DNA of 64,000 bases from Quadrisphaera sp. RL12-1S (GCF_014270065.1 NZ_JACNME010000004.1:372001-436000); one strand, 5' to 3'; positions 7,643 through 16,501 are shown, counted from the stretch's first letter. Made by a program: numbers and translations. Notes: a model not told the origin generated them from the letters alone.

Positions 7643-8640
7643 GCGTGGTGCCTGCCCTTCGCTTCGTCGTCGTGCTGGGCGGAGATCTCCGCCTCGACCT
7701 CGGCCTCGACGGTCTCCTCCAGCTGCGCGGCCGCCGAGTCGTCGGCGAGGGAGACGTCGTGGTGGCCACCGAGGTAGGCCTCGATGACGGCGGGGTCGGC
7801 CATGACCGAGTCCGGCGGGCCCTCCGCGACGACCTTGCCCTGGGCCATGACCACCACCCAGTCGGCGATGTCGCGGACCATGTCCATGTCGTGCTCGACG
7901 AAGAGCACCGTCATGCCCTGCTCCCGCAGGTCCTTGACGTGGCCGAGCAGGGACTGCGTCAGCGCCGGGTTCACGCCGGCCATCGGCTCGTCGAGCATGA
8001 CCACCTGCGGGTCGCTCATGAGCGCCCGGGCCATCTCGAGCAGCTTGCGCTGGCCGCCGGAGAGGCTCCCGGCGAAGTCGTCGGCCTTGGCGTCGAGCTT
8101 GAACCGTCCGAGCAGCTCCATGGCGCGCTCGGTGTTGGCCTTCTCCTGGTTCCGCCAGATGCCGGCGAAGGCCGCCCTCAGGAGGCTCTCGCCCTTCTGC
8201 CCGGAGGCCCCCAGCAGCATGTTCTGCATCACCGTCAGGCGCGAGAGCGCCTTGGTGAGCTGGAACGTCCGCACCATGCCGCGGCGCGCCACCTTGTGGG
8301 CGGGGACCCGCGCGAGGTCGGTGCCGTCGAAGGACCAGGTGCCCTCGTCCGGCTTGTCGAAGCCCGTCAGCAGGTTGAAGAAGGTGGTCTTCCCGGCGCC
8401 GTTCGGGCCGATGAGCGCCGTGATGGCACCGCGCTGCACCTCCACGTGGTCCACCGACACCGCGGCGAGGCCGCCGAAGCGGCGCACCACGCCGTCGGCG
8501 ACGAGCACCGGGTCCGGCTTCTTGGCCCCGGGCACGCGGGGGACGTCGGCCAGCGCGCGCGTCGCCGCGTCCTTGCGGGTGCCCTGCTGGTCGGGCTGGG
8601 TGACCCCTGCCGCAGCGGGGGTGGATGACTTACCGGCCAT
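7639..8640 (-). CDS. livG: Branched-chain amino-acid ABC transporter ATPase with acidic C-terminal tail
   Basis: LivG-type ATPase (333 aa). The core (residues ~45-285) has Walker A GPNGAGKTTFFNLL, signature LSGGQRKLLEMARAL, Walker B VVMLDEPMAGVNP and the switch region FVEHDMDMV. Family members are about 250-290 aa. Here there is an N-terminal extension of about 45 residues and a C-terminal tail of about 40 residues, rich in Glu, Asp and Ala and ending in charged residues and histidines (DDEAKGRHHA). The tail is probably disordered, and its role is unknown. The gene overlaps livM by 11 bases and livF by 4, so the operon is tightly coupled. Confidence 0.94.
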   Translation of the reverse strand: MAGKSSTPAAAGVTQPDQQGTRKDAATRALADVPRVPGAKKPDPVLVADGVVRRFGGLAAVSVDHVEVQRGAITALIGPNGAGKTTFFNLLTGFDKPDEGTWSFDGTDLARVPAHKVARRGMVRTFQLTKALSRLTVMQNMLLGASGQKGESLLRAAFAGIWRNQEKANTERAMELLGRFKLDAKADDFAGSLSGGQRKLLEMARALMSDPQVVMLDEPMAGVNPALTQSLLGHVKDLREQGMTVLFVEHDMDMVRDIADWVVVMAQGKVVAEGPPDSVMADPAVIEAYLGGHHDVSLADDSAAAQLEETVEAEVEAEISAQHDDEAKGRHHA

Positions 8641-9619
8641 CGAGAGCCAGCTCCCTCCGGTCGCCGAAGATGCCTTGCGGCCTGTAGATCATGAGCAGCA
8701 TGAGCGCCAGCCCCACCAGCATGAACCGGACCTGGCCGACCTGCGTGGTGGTCATGAGCCCGGCGGGCACCCAGCCCTCGGCGATGGCGCCGCGCAGGAC
8801 GCCGTCGGTGAGGGACAGGACCACCCAGAAGATCGCCGCGCCGACCACTGGGCCGAGCACGCGGGCGGCGCCGCCGAGCAGCAGCACCGTGTAGGCGAAG
8901 AACGTGAACGCGGTGGCGTAGTTGTCCGGCTGCACGGCGGCGCGGCCGATGGAGAAGACGAACCCGGCGAGGGTGCCCACGAGGCCTCCCAGCACCAGCG
9001 CCTGCATCTTGTAGGCGTAGACGTTCTTGCCGAGCGCGCGCACGGCGTCCTCGTCCTCGCGGATGCCCTTGAGCACGCGGCCCCACGGGCTGCGCATGAG
9101 CGCCCAGGTGGCCAGCGCCACGAACGCGACGAGCAGCCACCCCACCAGGAGGATCCAGGTGGTGCGCTCGTTGTTCTGCCACGGGCCGAAGCCGTAGGTG
9201 CCCTGCGGGAACGGGTTGAGGTCGTAGAAGCCGTTCGCGAAGCCGGTGAGGCCGTTGGAGCCACCGGTGTAGGCGCCCAGGCTGTTCGAGCGCGCCAGCA
9301 GGCGCACCACCTCGGAGGCCGCGATGGTGGCGATGGCGAGGTAGTCCGCCCGAAGCCGCAGCGTCGGGACGCCCAGCAGCAGCGCGAAGACCACCGAGCC
9401 GAGCAGGCCCACGAGCACGCCCACCCCGAACGGCAGCCCGGCGATGCTCACCATGGTGGCGATGCCGTAGGAGCCGATGGCCACGAACGCGGCCTGGCCG
9501 AAGTTCAGCAGCCCCGCGTAGCCGAACTGGATGTTCAGGCCCAGGGCCGCGAGGGCGTAGATGACGGTGTCGAGCCCGATGGCCGCGGCCAGGGCGTTGT
9601 TGACGATCGAGATGTCCAT
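8630..9619 (-). CDS. livM: Branched-chain amino-acid ABC transporter permease
   Basis: Inner-membrane permease subunit (329 aa) with about nine predicted hydrophobic segments. GLNIQFGYAGLLNFGQAAF near the N-terminus is a hallmark of LivM/LivH permeases. The cytoplasmic loop SPWGRVLKGIREDEDAVRAL is the EAA-like loop that contacts the ATPases. The ATG at 9619 has GAGAGG just upstream, which overlaps the livH stop codon. The pair should form a heterodimeric channel with LivH. Confidence 0.95.
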   Translation of the reverse strand: MDISIVNNALAAAIGLDTVIYALAALGLNIQFGYAGLLNFGQAAFVAIGSYGIATMVSIAGLPFGVGVLVGLLGSVVFALLLGVPTLRLRADYLAIATIAASEVVRLLARSNSLGAYTGGSNGLTGFANGFYDLNPFPQGTYGFGPWQNNERTTWILLVGWLLVAFVALATWALMRSPWGRVLKGIREDEDAVRALGKNVYAYKMQALVLGGLVGTLAGFVFSIGRAAVQPDNYATAFTFFAYTVLLLGGAARVLGPVVGAAIFWVVLSLTDGVLRGAIAEGWVPAGLMTTTQVGQVRFMLVGLALMLLMIYRPQGIFGDRRELALDGR

Positions 9620-9628
9620 GGTGGCCTC

Positions 9629-11014
9629 TCAGCCGATCCGCTGGGCGCGGCCGAGGATGCCCTGGGGCCGCACGAGCAGGATGAGGATCAGGATGACGAG
9701 CGCCCCGAGGTTCTGGAGCTCCGTCGGGATGACCAGCGTGGAGATCTCCACGAACAGCCCCACGACCAGCGAGCCGAGCACCGCGCCGAACGCGGTGCCG
9801 AGGCCTCCGAGCGTCACGGCGGCGAAGACCAGCAGCAGGATCTGGAAGCCCATCTGGAAGCTGATGCCCTGCTGCAGGCCCAGGACGACGCCGGACAGGC
9901 CCGCCAGGGCGGAGCCGGCGATCCACACGGTGCGGATCACCTTGTCGACGTCGATGCCGGAGGCCGACGCGAGCGCCGGGTTGTCGGCGACGGCGCGGGT
10001 GGCCTTCCCCAGCCGGGTCTTGACCAGCGCGAGCGCCACGGCCACGAGGACGACGACGGACAGGCCCATCGTCCACAGGTCCAGCGGGCGCAGCAGCACC
10101 CCGGGAAGGACCTGCACGCCCGCCTGGCCGGCGTAGCCCGGGAAGGTCCGCACGCCGCCGCCGAACAGGTACAGGTAGGCGTAGCGCAGGAACAGCGACA
10201 GGCCGATCGAGACGATCATCATGGCGATGAGCCCGGTGCCGCGCCGGCGCAGCGGCTGCCACAGCACCCTGTCGTTGACGTAGCCGAAGACGGCGCTGCT
10301 CACCAGGCCGAGCGCCGCCGCCAGCAGGAACGGGAGCCCCGCCACCGCCTGGTACAGGTAGGTGGTGAGCGCACCGAGCGTGATGAGCTCGGAGTGGGCG
10401 AAGTTGGTCAGGCCCGTGGTGCCGAAGATCAGCGACAGGCCGATGGCCCCGAGCGCGATGACCAGGCCGAAGCGCAGCCCGGTGGCGACGCGCTGCAGCA
10501 CCTGGCTGCTGGACACGCCGCTGGCGGCCTGCTCGCTGCCGGGCTCGGACAGGCGGAAGGCGACGGTGCGGCCCAGGCCCTCCTGCACGGTGGTGGCGAT
10601 GGTGTCGCTGCGCGGCTCCAGGCCCTTGGCGGCCGAGGGCAGCGACGTCACGTCCAGCTTGACCTGGTAGTCGCCGGGGGACGGCGCGGCGAGCGCGGCG
10701 GTGCCCCGGGCGTCGGTCTGCGCGGTGGCGACCTGCTGGCCGCCCTGCAGCAGCTGGACGGTGGCGCCGGGCACGTCGTCGCCGTCGCCCGTGCGCACCC
10801 GCACGGTGATGGACAGGCCGCTCGCGGCGGAGGCGCCGTCGGAGGCGCTCGCGCTGGCGGACGGGTCCGCTGCGGACGGGCTCGCCGTCGGTGACGCGGC
10901 GGCGGCGGCCGGGCTCGCGCCGGCCAGGCCGACCGCCAGCGCGGCCACCAGGGCTGCCGCCGCGAGCACGATGCCCACGACCACCCGGGCTGCTCGTCGG
11001 GGTGTTCTCCGCAC
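9629..11014 (-). CDS. livH: Branched-chain amino-acid ABC transporter permease with N-terminal extracytoplasmic domain
   Basis: The product is about 461 aa, some 165 residues longer than a standard LivH. From the GTG at 11014 (GGAGG eight bases upstream) it reads: a signal-like hydrophobic segment (residues ~10-32), an Ala/Ser/Pro linker (to ~65), and a beta-sandwich-like domain (~66-157) with GATVQLLQGGQQVAT and a TDARGTAAL turn typical of carboxypeptidase-regulatory-like or Ig-like folds. The permease core starts at ~172 and contains LTNFAHSELITLGALT. The extension should sit outside the membrane, where the binding protein docks. The core aligns with LivH; the fused ectodomain's role is inferred only. 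First gene of livHMGF. Confidence 0.9.
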   Translation of the reverse strand: MRRTPRRAARVVVGIVLAAAALVAALAVGLAGASPAAAAASPTASPSAADPSASASASDGASAASGLSITVRVRTGDGDDVPGATVQLLQGGQQVATAQTDARGTAALAAPSPGDYQVKLDVTSLPSAAKGLEPRSDTIATTVQEGLGRTVAFRLSEPGSEQAASGVSSSQVLQRVATGLRFGLVIALGAIGLSLIFGTTGLTNFAHSELITLGALTTYLYQAVAGLPFLLAAALGLVSSAVFGYVNDRVLWQPLRRRGTGLIAMMIVSIGLSLFLRYAYLYLFGGGVRTFPGYAGQAGVQVLPGVLLRPLDLWTMGLSVVVLVAVALALVKTRLGKATRAVADNPALASASGIDVDKVIRTVWIAGSALAGLSGVVLGLQQGISFQMGFQILLLVFAAVTLGGLGTAFGAVLGSLVVGLFVEISTLVIPTELQNLGALVILILILLVRPQGILGRAQRIG

Positions 11015-11098
11015 GGCGCGGACCTCCAGGTGGTGTTGCGTCGGGTGGTGCGCGCACGTCGTCGTGCAGTGCACTCAGCCACTTGTCAGGGGCGGGCG

Positions 11099-11104
11099 AG
11101 CATA
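11099..11104 (-). promoter_or_regulatory. Probable -10 of the livHMGF operon
   Basis: On the minus strand TATGCT lies 84 bases upstream of the livH start and is the best sigma-70-like hexamer in the gap. A GTGCA-G-TGCAC inverted repeat (11064-11074) lies just downstream of the inferred start site and could be an operator. No convincing -35 is seen. Confidence 0.45.
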
Positions 11105-11287
11105 ACTTCCAGGTCGGCGTGGTGGACCAGCCGTGACCTGCCTGTGATGGAAGCCGCCGCCGCCGCGGCGGCGGCGCTCGCCCCGGGCGGGCGCCTGCGG
11201 GGCCCCGGCCCGGGGGTCCGCACCCAGGTCGCGGGGCTACTCTCCCGGCAGGAACCGGACCGGAGCGGACCAGGGGCAGGAGGCGCG

Positions 11288-11959
11288 GTGGCCAGCAGGA
11301 CCGTGGTGGTGCGCCGCGCGGACCCCTCGGACCCCTCGGACCTCGCGCTCCTGCAGGCCGCTGTGGCCTCGGCTCCGGGCGGCACCCCCGTGCCCGCCCA
11401 GCGGGAGCCGCTCGCGGCCGCCGCGCCGGCAGCCCTGGAGCCGGCGGACCCGGCCGGCCCCGCCGCACCGGCTGCTGGTGGCGGCTCGGACGAGGCCGTC
11501 GCCGCGCTGCTGGCGCACCCCGACGTCGAGGTCCTCGTGGCGGTGTCGCCGGACGGCGAGCGCCCCGAGGCGGTCGGGCTGGCGGTGCTGCGCCGCGGGC
11601 GGGTGGTGCTGCCGGCCCCCGCCGTCGTCGTCCACGTCGAGCAGCTGTGGGTGGCGCCCGCGTGGCGCCGGCGCGGGGTCGGGCACCAGCTGCTGGCCGC
11701 CGTGGCGGCCTCCGCCGAGGCCGCCGGGGCCGAGGAGGTCCAGGCCGCCGCCGCGAGCGGGCAGCGCGACGTGCAGCGGTTCCTGGCCCGGCTCGGGTTC
11801 GCCCGGCCGGTGGTGGTGCGCTCGGCGCCGCTGGCGGTGCTGCGCTCCCGCCTGGCCGCCGCGGGAGCCGCGGGGGGCGGGCGGCGCGACCGGCGCCGCG
11901 CCGCGCTGGACGAGCTGGTGGCCCGCCGCCGCCGTCAGCTGGACCGCGCACCCGGCTGA
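11288..11959 (+). CDS. GNAT-family N-acetyltransferase
   Basis: A 223-aa protein with the GNAT fold. The acetyl-CoA pyrophosphate-binding motif is clear in VEQLWVAPAWRRRGVGHQLL (R-R-x-G-x-G), followed by an Ala-rich helix and FLARLGFARPVVV, the usual C-terminal half of the domain. The N-terminal third includes a Pro/Ala-rich stretch (residues ~45-65) that looks disordered, and the C-terminus is Arg-rich. The GTG start has AGGAGG four bases upstream. It converges on the thioesterase gene 28 bases away. The acetyl acceptor cannot be predicted. Confidence 0.85.
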   Translation: MASRTVVVRRADPSDPSDLALLQAAVASAPGGTPVPAQREPLAAAAPAALEPADPAGPAAPAAGGGSDEAVAALLAHPDVEVLVAVSPDGERPEAVGLAVLRRGRVVLPAPAVVVHVEQLWVAPAWRRRGVGHQLLAAVAASAEAAGAEEVQAAAASGQRDVQRFLARLGFARPVVVRSAPLAVLRSRLAAAGAAGGGRRDRRRAALDELVARRRRQLDRAPG

Positions 11960-11986
11960 CCCGGCGCCAGCCCCCGAGCGCCGCCG

Positions 11987-12430
11987 TCAGCGCGGAGGGG
12001 CGTCCCGCAGCTGGCAGGTGATGCGGGAGGTGCACACCCGCCGGCCCCGCTCGTCGGTGATGACCACCTCGTAGGTGGCCGTGGTGCGCCCCTGGTGCAG
12101 CGGCTCGGTGCGTCCGGTGACCACGCCGGAGCGCACCGCCCGGTGGTGGGTGGCGTTGATGTCCACGCCCACGGCCACCCGGCCCTCGCCGGCGCACAGG
12201 GCGGCGGCCACCGAGCCGAGCGTCTCGGCCAGCACCACCGACGCGCCGCCGTGCAGCAGGCCGTAGGGCTGGGTGTTGCCCTCCACGGGCATGGTGCCGG
12301 TGGGGCGGGCGGGGTCGCTCAGGTCCAGGCGGATGCCCATCCGCTCGATGAGCGTCCCCGCGGTGGACAGGACGGCGTTGCCGGTGAGGTGCTCCGGGAC
12401 GCCGGTCGGGGAGGTGGGGCTGTCGGTCAC
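11987..12430 (-). CDS. Hotdog-fold (PaaI-type) thioesterase
   Basis: A 147-aa hotdog-fold protein of the PaaI/YbgC-like acyl-CoA thioesterase family. The motif GLLHGGASVVLAETLGSVAA carries the HGG turn and the catalytic acidic residue used by this clade. VGVDINATHHRAVRSGVVTG is the following conserved strand-loop. The GTG start at 12430 is 19 bases from the divergent polA start. A thioesterase next to polA/pyk also occurs in other actinobacteria. The acyl substrate is unknown; phenylacetyl- or hydroxybenzoyl-CoA-type substrates are known for relatives. Confidence 0.88.
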   Translation of the reverse strand: MTDSPTSPTGVPEHLTGNAVLSTAGTLIERMGIRLDLSDPARPTGTMPVEGNTQPYGLLHGGASVVLAETLGSVAAALCAGEGRVAVGVDINATHHRAVRSGVVTGRTEPLHQGRTTATYEVVITDERGRRVCTSRITCQLRDAPPR

Positions 12431-12436
12431 CCCGCC

Positions 12437-12442
12437 TAGGCT
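12437..12442 (+). promoter_or_regulatory. -10 element of polA (leaderless type)
   Basis: TAGGCT lies 7 bases before the polA GTG inside the 19-bp gap to the divergent thioesterase gene. The short gap leaves no room for a Shine-Dalgarno region, which supports leaderless initiation. Confidence 0.7.
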
Positions 12443-12449
12443 GGCAGAC

Positions 12450-15206
12450 GTGACGACGACGAGCAGCGCCACCAGCGTGGACGCCGTGCTGGAGGGGCCC
12501 CGTCCCCGCCTCCTGCTGGTGGACGGCCACTCGCTGGCCTACCGGGCCTTCTTCGCCCTGCCCGCGGAGAACTTCTCCACCTCGACCGGGCAGGTCACCA
12601 ACGCCGTGTACGGCTTCACCTCGATGCTCATCAACCTCCTGCGCGACGAGGCCCCCACGCACGTCGGCGTGGCGTTCGACGTCTCCAAGCGCACCTTCCG
12701 CACCGAGGAGTACCCCGAGTACAAGGCCGGCCGCTCCGCCACCCCGACCGAGTTCACCGGCCAGGTCGACCTCGTCAAGGAGGTCCTCGCCGCGCTGCGC
12801 ATCGCGGTGGTGACCAAGGAGGGCTACGAGGCGGACGACGTCATCGCCACCCTCACCGGCGCCGCCCGCGCCCAGGGCGCCGAGGTGCTGGTGGTCACCG
12901 GTGACCGCGACGCCTTCCAGCTGGTCGACGAGGCCACGACGGTGCTCTACCCGCGCAAGGGCGTGTCCGACCTGGCCCGCATGACCCCGGAGGCCGTCGA
13001 GGAGAAGTACGGCGTCCGCCCCGAGCGCTACGGGGACCTCGCCGCCCTGGTGGGCGAGACCAGCGACAACCTGCCCGGCGTGCCCGGCGTCGGGCCCAAG
13101 ACCGCCGCCAAGTGGCTCACCGCCCACGGGGACCTGCAGGGCCTCGTCGCCGGCGTCGGGTCGCTGACGGGCAAGGCCGGCCAGTCCCTGCGCGACCACC
13201 TCGACCAGGTGCTGCGCAACAAGCGCCTCAACGCGCCCGTGCGCGACCTGGAGCTGCCCGTCGTCGTCGACGACCTCGCCGTGCGCCCGTGGGACCGCGA
13301 GGAGGTCCACCGGGTCTTCGACGGCCTGGAGTTCCGCGTCCTGCGCGACCGGCTGTTCGCGACCCTGTCCGCCGACGAGCCCGAGGTGGACGGCGGCTTC
13401 GCCGTCAGCGCCGAGCGCCCCGCCGGGTCCGACGCCGCCGCGTGGATCGCCGCGCACGCCGCCCCGGGCGGGCCCGCCTCCGGCGTGGCCGTGCTGGGCC
13501 GGTGGAGCGGAGGGTCCGGTGACGCCTGGGGCCTGGCCCTGGCCGGTGCTGACGGCGCCACCGCCTGGTTCGACCTGCGCGAGCTCTCCCCGGACGCCGA
13601 GGCCGCCCTCGCGGCGTGGCTCGCCGACGCCGACGCCCCGAAGGTCCTCCACGACGCCAAGCCCGCCCTGCACGCCCTCGCCGAGCGGGGGACGCCGCTG
13701 GCCGGCCTGGTGGCCGACACCGCGCTCGCGGCGTACCTGTGCCAGCCCGACCAGCGCAGCTACGACCTCGCCGACCTCGCCGTGAGGTTCCTCCAGCGCG
13801 AGCTCAAGGTCGACGAGGACGCCGCCGGCGCCGGGGAGCAGCAGGGCGTGCTCGACCTGGACGGCGACGCCGCCGGTCCCGACGAGGGGCAGCTCGCCTG
13901 CGTGCGCGCGGCCGCCGCCCTGGAGCTGTCGGCGGTGCTGGCCGAGCAGGTCGAGCAGCGCGGCGGCACCCAGCTGCTCGGCGAGCTCGAGCTGCCGCTG
14001 GTGCCCCTGCTCGCGCAGATGGAGGCCGACGGCATCGCCGTCGACACCGCCGCGCTGGAGCGTCTCGAGGGCGAGTTCGCCGAGGTGGTGGCCGACGCCG
14101 CCGAGGAGGCCTACGCGGCCATCGGCGGGCAGAAGATCAACCTCGGCTCGCCCAAGCAGCTGCAGGTGGTGCTCTTCGAGCAGCTGGGCATGCCCAAGAC
14201 CAAGCGCACCAAGACCGGCTGGACCACGGACGCCGAGGCCCTCGCCGACCTCAACGTCCGCCAGCCGCACCCCTTCCTCGACCACCTGCTCCGGCACCGC
14301 GACGCCTCGCGGCTGCGCCAGACCGTCGAGGGGCTGCTCAAGGCCGTCGCCGACGACGGGCGCATCCACACGACCTTCCAGCAGACCATCGCGGCCACCG
14401 GTCGCCTGAGCTCGACCGACCCGAACCTGCAGAACATCCCGATCCGCACCGCCGAGGGCCGCCGGATCCGCGAGGCGTTCGTCGTCGGCCGGGACGCCGA
14501 GGTCCTCCTCACCGCCGACTACAGCCAGATCGAGATGCGGATCATGGCGCACCTGTCCGGCGACGAGGGCCTCATCGAGGCCTTCCGCTCCGGTGAGGAC
14601 CTGCACCGCTTCGTGGGCGCCCGCGTCTTCGGGGTGGAGCCCGCCGACGTCACCGGCGAGATGCGCGCCAAGATCAAGGCGATGTCCTACGGCCTGGCCT
14701 ACGGGCTGTCGGCGTTCGGCCTGTCGCGCCAGCTCACCATCCCCGTCGACGAGGCCCGCGGCCTCATGGACGACTACTTCGCCCGGTTCGGCGGCGTGCG
14801 CGACTACCTGCGCGGCGTGGTCGAGGAGGCGCGGGCCACCGGCTTCACCGAGACCGTCCTGGGGCGTCGCCGGTACCTGCCCGACCTCACCAGCGACAAC
14901 CGGCAGCGGCGAGAGATCGCCGAGCGGATGGCGCTGAACGCGCCCATCCAGGGCTCCGCGGCGGACGTCATCAAGTTGGCGATGCTGGGGGTGGAGCGGG
15001 CCCTGCGCGAGCAGGACCTGCGCTCGCGGCTGCTGCTGCAGGTGCACGACGAGCTCGTCGTCGACGTCGCCCCCGGTGAGCGGGAGGCGGTGGAGGCCCT
15101 CCTGCGCGAGCAGATGGGGGCCCGCGTCCAGGAGCGCACGCAGCTGAGCGTGCCGCTGGACGTGTCGGTGGGCGCCGGGGCGTCCTGGCACGAGGCCGGC
15201 CACTGA
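12450..15206 (+). CDS. polA: DNA polymerase I
   Basis: Family A DNA polymerase (918 aa) for Okazaki fragment processing and repair synthesis. Residues ~10-300 form the 5' nuclease (LLLVDGHSLAYRAFFALP, VVTGDRDAFQLV). The middle part (~320-520) is an exonuclease-like fold lacking the DxE pair and later acidic residues, so proofreading is probably absent, as in mycobacterial and Taq enzymes. The polymerase domain has motif A (DYSQIEMRIMAHLSGD), motif B (KAMSYGLAYGLSAFG) and motif C (QVHDELVVDV). A small acidic insert (~residues 455-480) separates the domains. Start set by the leaderless-type -10 and family N-terminus. A hairpin follows the stop. Confidence 0.98.
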   Translation: MTTTSSATSVDAVLEGPRPRLLLVDGHSLAYRAFFALPAENFSTSTGQVTNAVYGFTSMLINLLRDEAPTHVGVAFDVSKRTFRTEEYPEYKAGRSATPTEFTGQVDLVKEVLAALRIAVVTKEGYEADDVIATLTGAARAQGAEVLVVTGDRDAFQLVDEATTVLYPRKGVSDLARMTPEAVEEKYGVRPERYGDLAALVGETSDNLPGVPGVGPKTAAKWLTAHGDLQGLVAGVGSLTGKAGQSLRDHLDQVLRNKRLNAPVRDLELPVVVDDLAVRPWDREEVHRVFDGLEFRVLRDRLFATLSADEPEVDGGFAVSAERPAGSDAAAWIAAHAAPGGPASGVAVLGRWSGGSGDAWGLALAGADGATAWFDLRELSPDAEAALAAWLADADAPKVLHDAKPALHALAERGTPLAGLVADTALAAYLCQPDQRSYDLADLAVRFLQRELKVDEDAAGAGEQQGVLDLDGDAAGPDEGQLACVRAAAALELSAVLAEQVEQRGGTQLLGELELPLVPLLAQMEADGIAVDTAALERLEGEFAEVVADAAEEAYAAIGGQKINLGSPKQLQVVLFEQLGMPKTKRTKTGWTTDAEALADLNVRQPHPFLDHLLRHRDASRLRQTVEGLLKAVADDGRIHTTFQQTIAATGRLSSTDPNLQNIPIRTAEGRRIREAFVVGRDAEVLLTADYSQIEMRIMAHLSGDEGLIEAFRSGEDLHRFVGARVFGVEPADVTGEMRAKIKAMSYGLAYGLSAFGLSRQLTIPVDEARGLMDDYFARFGGVRDYLRGVVEEARATGFTETVLGRRRYLPDLTSDNRQRREIAERMALNAPIQGSAADVIKLAMLGVERALREQDLRSRLLLQVHDELVVDVAPGEREAVEALLREQMGARVQERTQLSVPLDVSVGAGASWHEAGH

Positions 15207-15212
15207 TCCCCC

Positions 15213-15241
15213 GGAGGGGTGACAGCGGCCCCCACCCCTCC
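15213..15241 (+). terminator. Hairpin after polA
   Basis: GGAGGGGTG pairs perfectly with CACCCCTCC across an 11-nt loop, six bases after the polA stop. Confidence 0.55.
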
Positions 15242-15271
15242 TGACGGCGTCGCCGCGGTCGATGGAGGGGT

Positions 15272-16501
15272 GTGGAGACCACCGCGCCGCTGGACGCCGC
15301 CCCCTCGCGGCGCAGCGCCGTGACGCGCTGGACCGCGGTCCTGGCCGACGCCCGGCAGGAGCGGCGGTTCCGCGCGGCCCGCGCCCACGTCATGCGGCGG
15401 GACGTGCAGGTGGTCGCCGTGGCCCTCATCGCCTACAACGCGTGGTCGGCGGGTGAGAAGCTGCTCGACGCGCCGGCCTCCGCGGGGGGCCTGGGCCTGG
15501 TCGCCAACAACGCCGTCCTGCTGGTCGCCTGCGTGGCGGCCGTCCTCGTGGTGCGGCGCGTGCGCACCTGGGTCGGGGCCGCTGCGGTGCTCGTCTGCGG
15601 CGTGGGGGTCTACACGGTCGTCAACGTGGCGAGCGTGGTCGGGCAGGTCTTCCCACCGCAGTCCGCCGTCCTCATCGCGGTGATGTCGGTGGCGGTGCTG
15701 TACCTGCACGCGCAGCTGCCGGTCGCGGCGACCGCCGCGCTCACGGGCCTGTGGACGCTGGTGAGCACCGGGGCGATCGCCGTGGCCATCGCCCGGCTCC
15801 CCGCGGGCGACCCGCGCGGCGGCTGGGACGTCCTCGTGGAGGGCGGCGTCCTCATGGTCATCATCAACGCCATCGGTCTGGTCTCGACGCACCGGACCGC
15901 GGTGGGGGAGCGGATGCTCTTCGCCGAGCGCGAGCACGTCCAGCGCCTGTCCACCACCGACCCGCTCACCGGGGCGGCCAACCGCCGCCGGTGGGAGCAG
16001 CAGCTCGACGCCGCGTGGCGGGAGTGCGGGCGCGACGGCTCGCCGGTGGGCCTGCTGCTCGTGGACGTCGACAGGTTCAAGGCGGTCAACGACCGCTTCG
16101 GCCACTCCGGCGGGGACGACGTGCTGCGCCGCGTGGCGCAGCTGCTGTCCGCCCGCGCCCAGCGCGGCCGCGACCTCGTGGCGCGCCTGGGTGGCGACGA
16201 GTTCGCGGTGGTGCTGCCCGGGACCCCCCTGGAGGCCGTCCGCGAGATCGCCGACGCGCTCCTGGCGGACGTCCGGGCGCTGCGCACGAGCGTCCCGGCG
16301 GACGACCCCCTGAGCGTGCTCGCCCTGAGCGTCGGCGCGGGAGCCGCCGTCCCCCCGGCAGGGGCGGCGGCGGGGTCGGGGTGGGGCGGCGCGGTCGCCG
16401 AGGTCGACGCGCTGCTCTACCGGGCCAAGGCCGACGGACGGGACCGGGTCTGCTCGGCGGCCTCCCCGGAGGAGCGCCCCGCGGCGGGCCTCACGCGCTG
16501 A
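15272..16501 (+). CDS. Membrane-bound diguanylate cyclase (GGDEF)
   Basis: A 409-aa protein with a hydrophobic N-terminal half (about six membrane segments between residues ~45 and 215) and a C-terminal GGDEF domain (~230-390). The domain has TTDPLTGAANRRRW at its start, an intact RLGGDEFAVVLPG active site, and an RGRD inhibitory (I-site) motif exactly five residues before GGDEF. It should make cyclic di-GMP from two GTP with product inhibition. The membrane part has no named sensor domain that I recognise. There is no EAL domain. The end overlaps the convergent methyltransferase by 11 bases. The GTG start is preceded by a short GGAGG. Confidence 0.9.
   Translation: METTAPLDAAPSRRSAVTRWTAVLADARQERRFRAARAHVMRRDVQVVAVALIAYNAWSAGEKLLDAPASAGGLGLVANNAVLLVACVAAVLVVRRVRTWVGAAAVLVCGVGVYTVVNVASVVGQVFPPQSAVLIAVMSVAVLYLHAQLPVAATAALTGLWTLVSTGAIAVAIARLPAGDPRGGWDVLVEGGVLMVIINAIGLVSTHRTAVGERMLFAEREHVQRLSTTDPLTGAANRRRWEQQLDAAWRECGRDGSPVGLLLVDVDRFKAVNDRFGHSGGDDVLRRVAQLLSARAQRGRDLVARLGGDEFAVVLPGTPLEAVREIADALLADVRALRTSVPADDPLSVLALSVGAGAAVPPAGAAAGSGWGGAVAEVDALLYRAKADGRDRVCSAASPEERPAAGLTR

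Noticed and set aside
8367-15203. Minus-strand reading frame open for over 2,200 codons
   Set aside because: It runs antisense through livG, livM, livH and polA. Its translation is low-complexity Ala/Arg/Gly/Pro with no domain; such frames are expected opposite high-GC genes with strong third-position bias.
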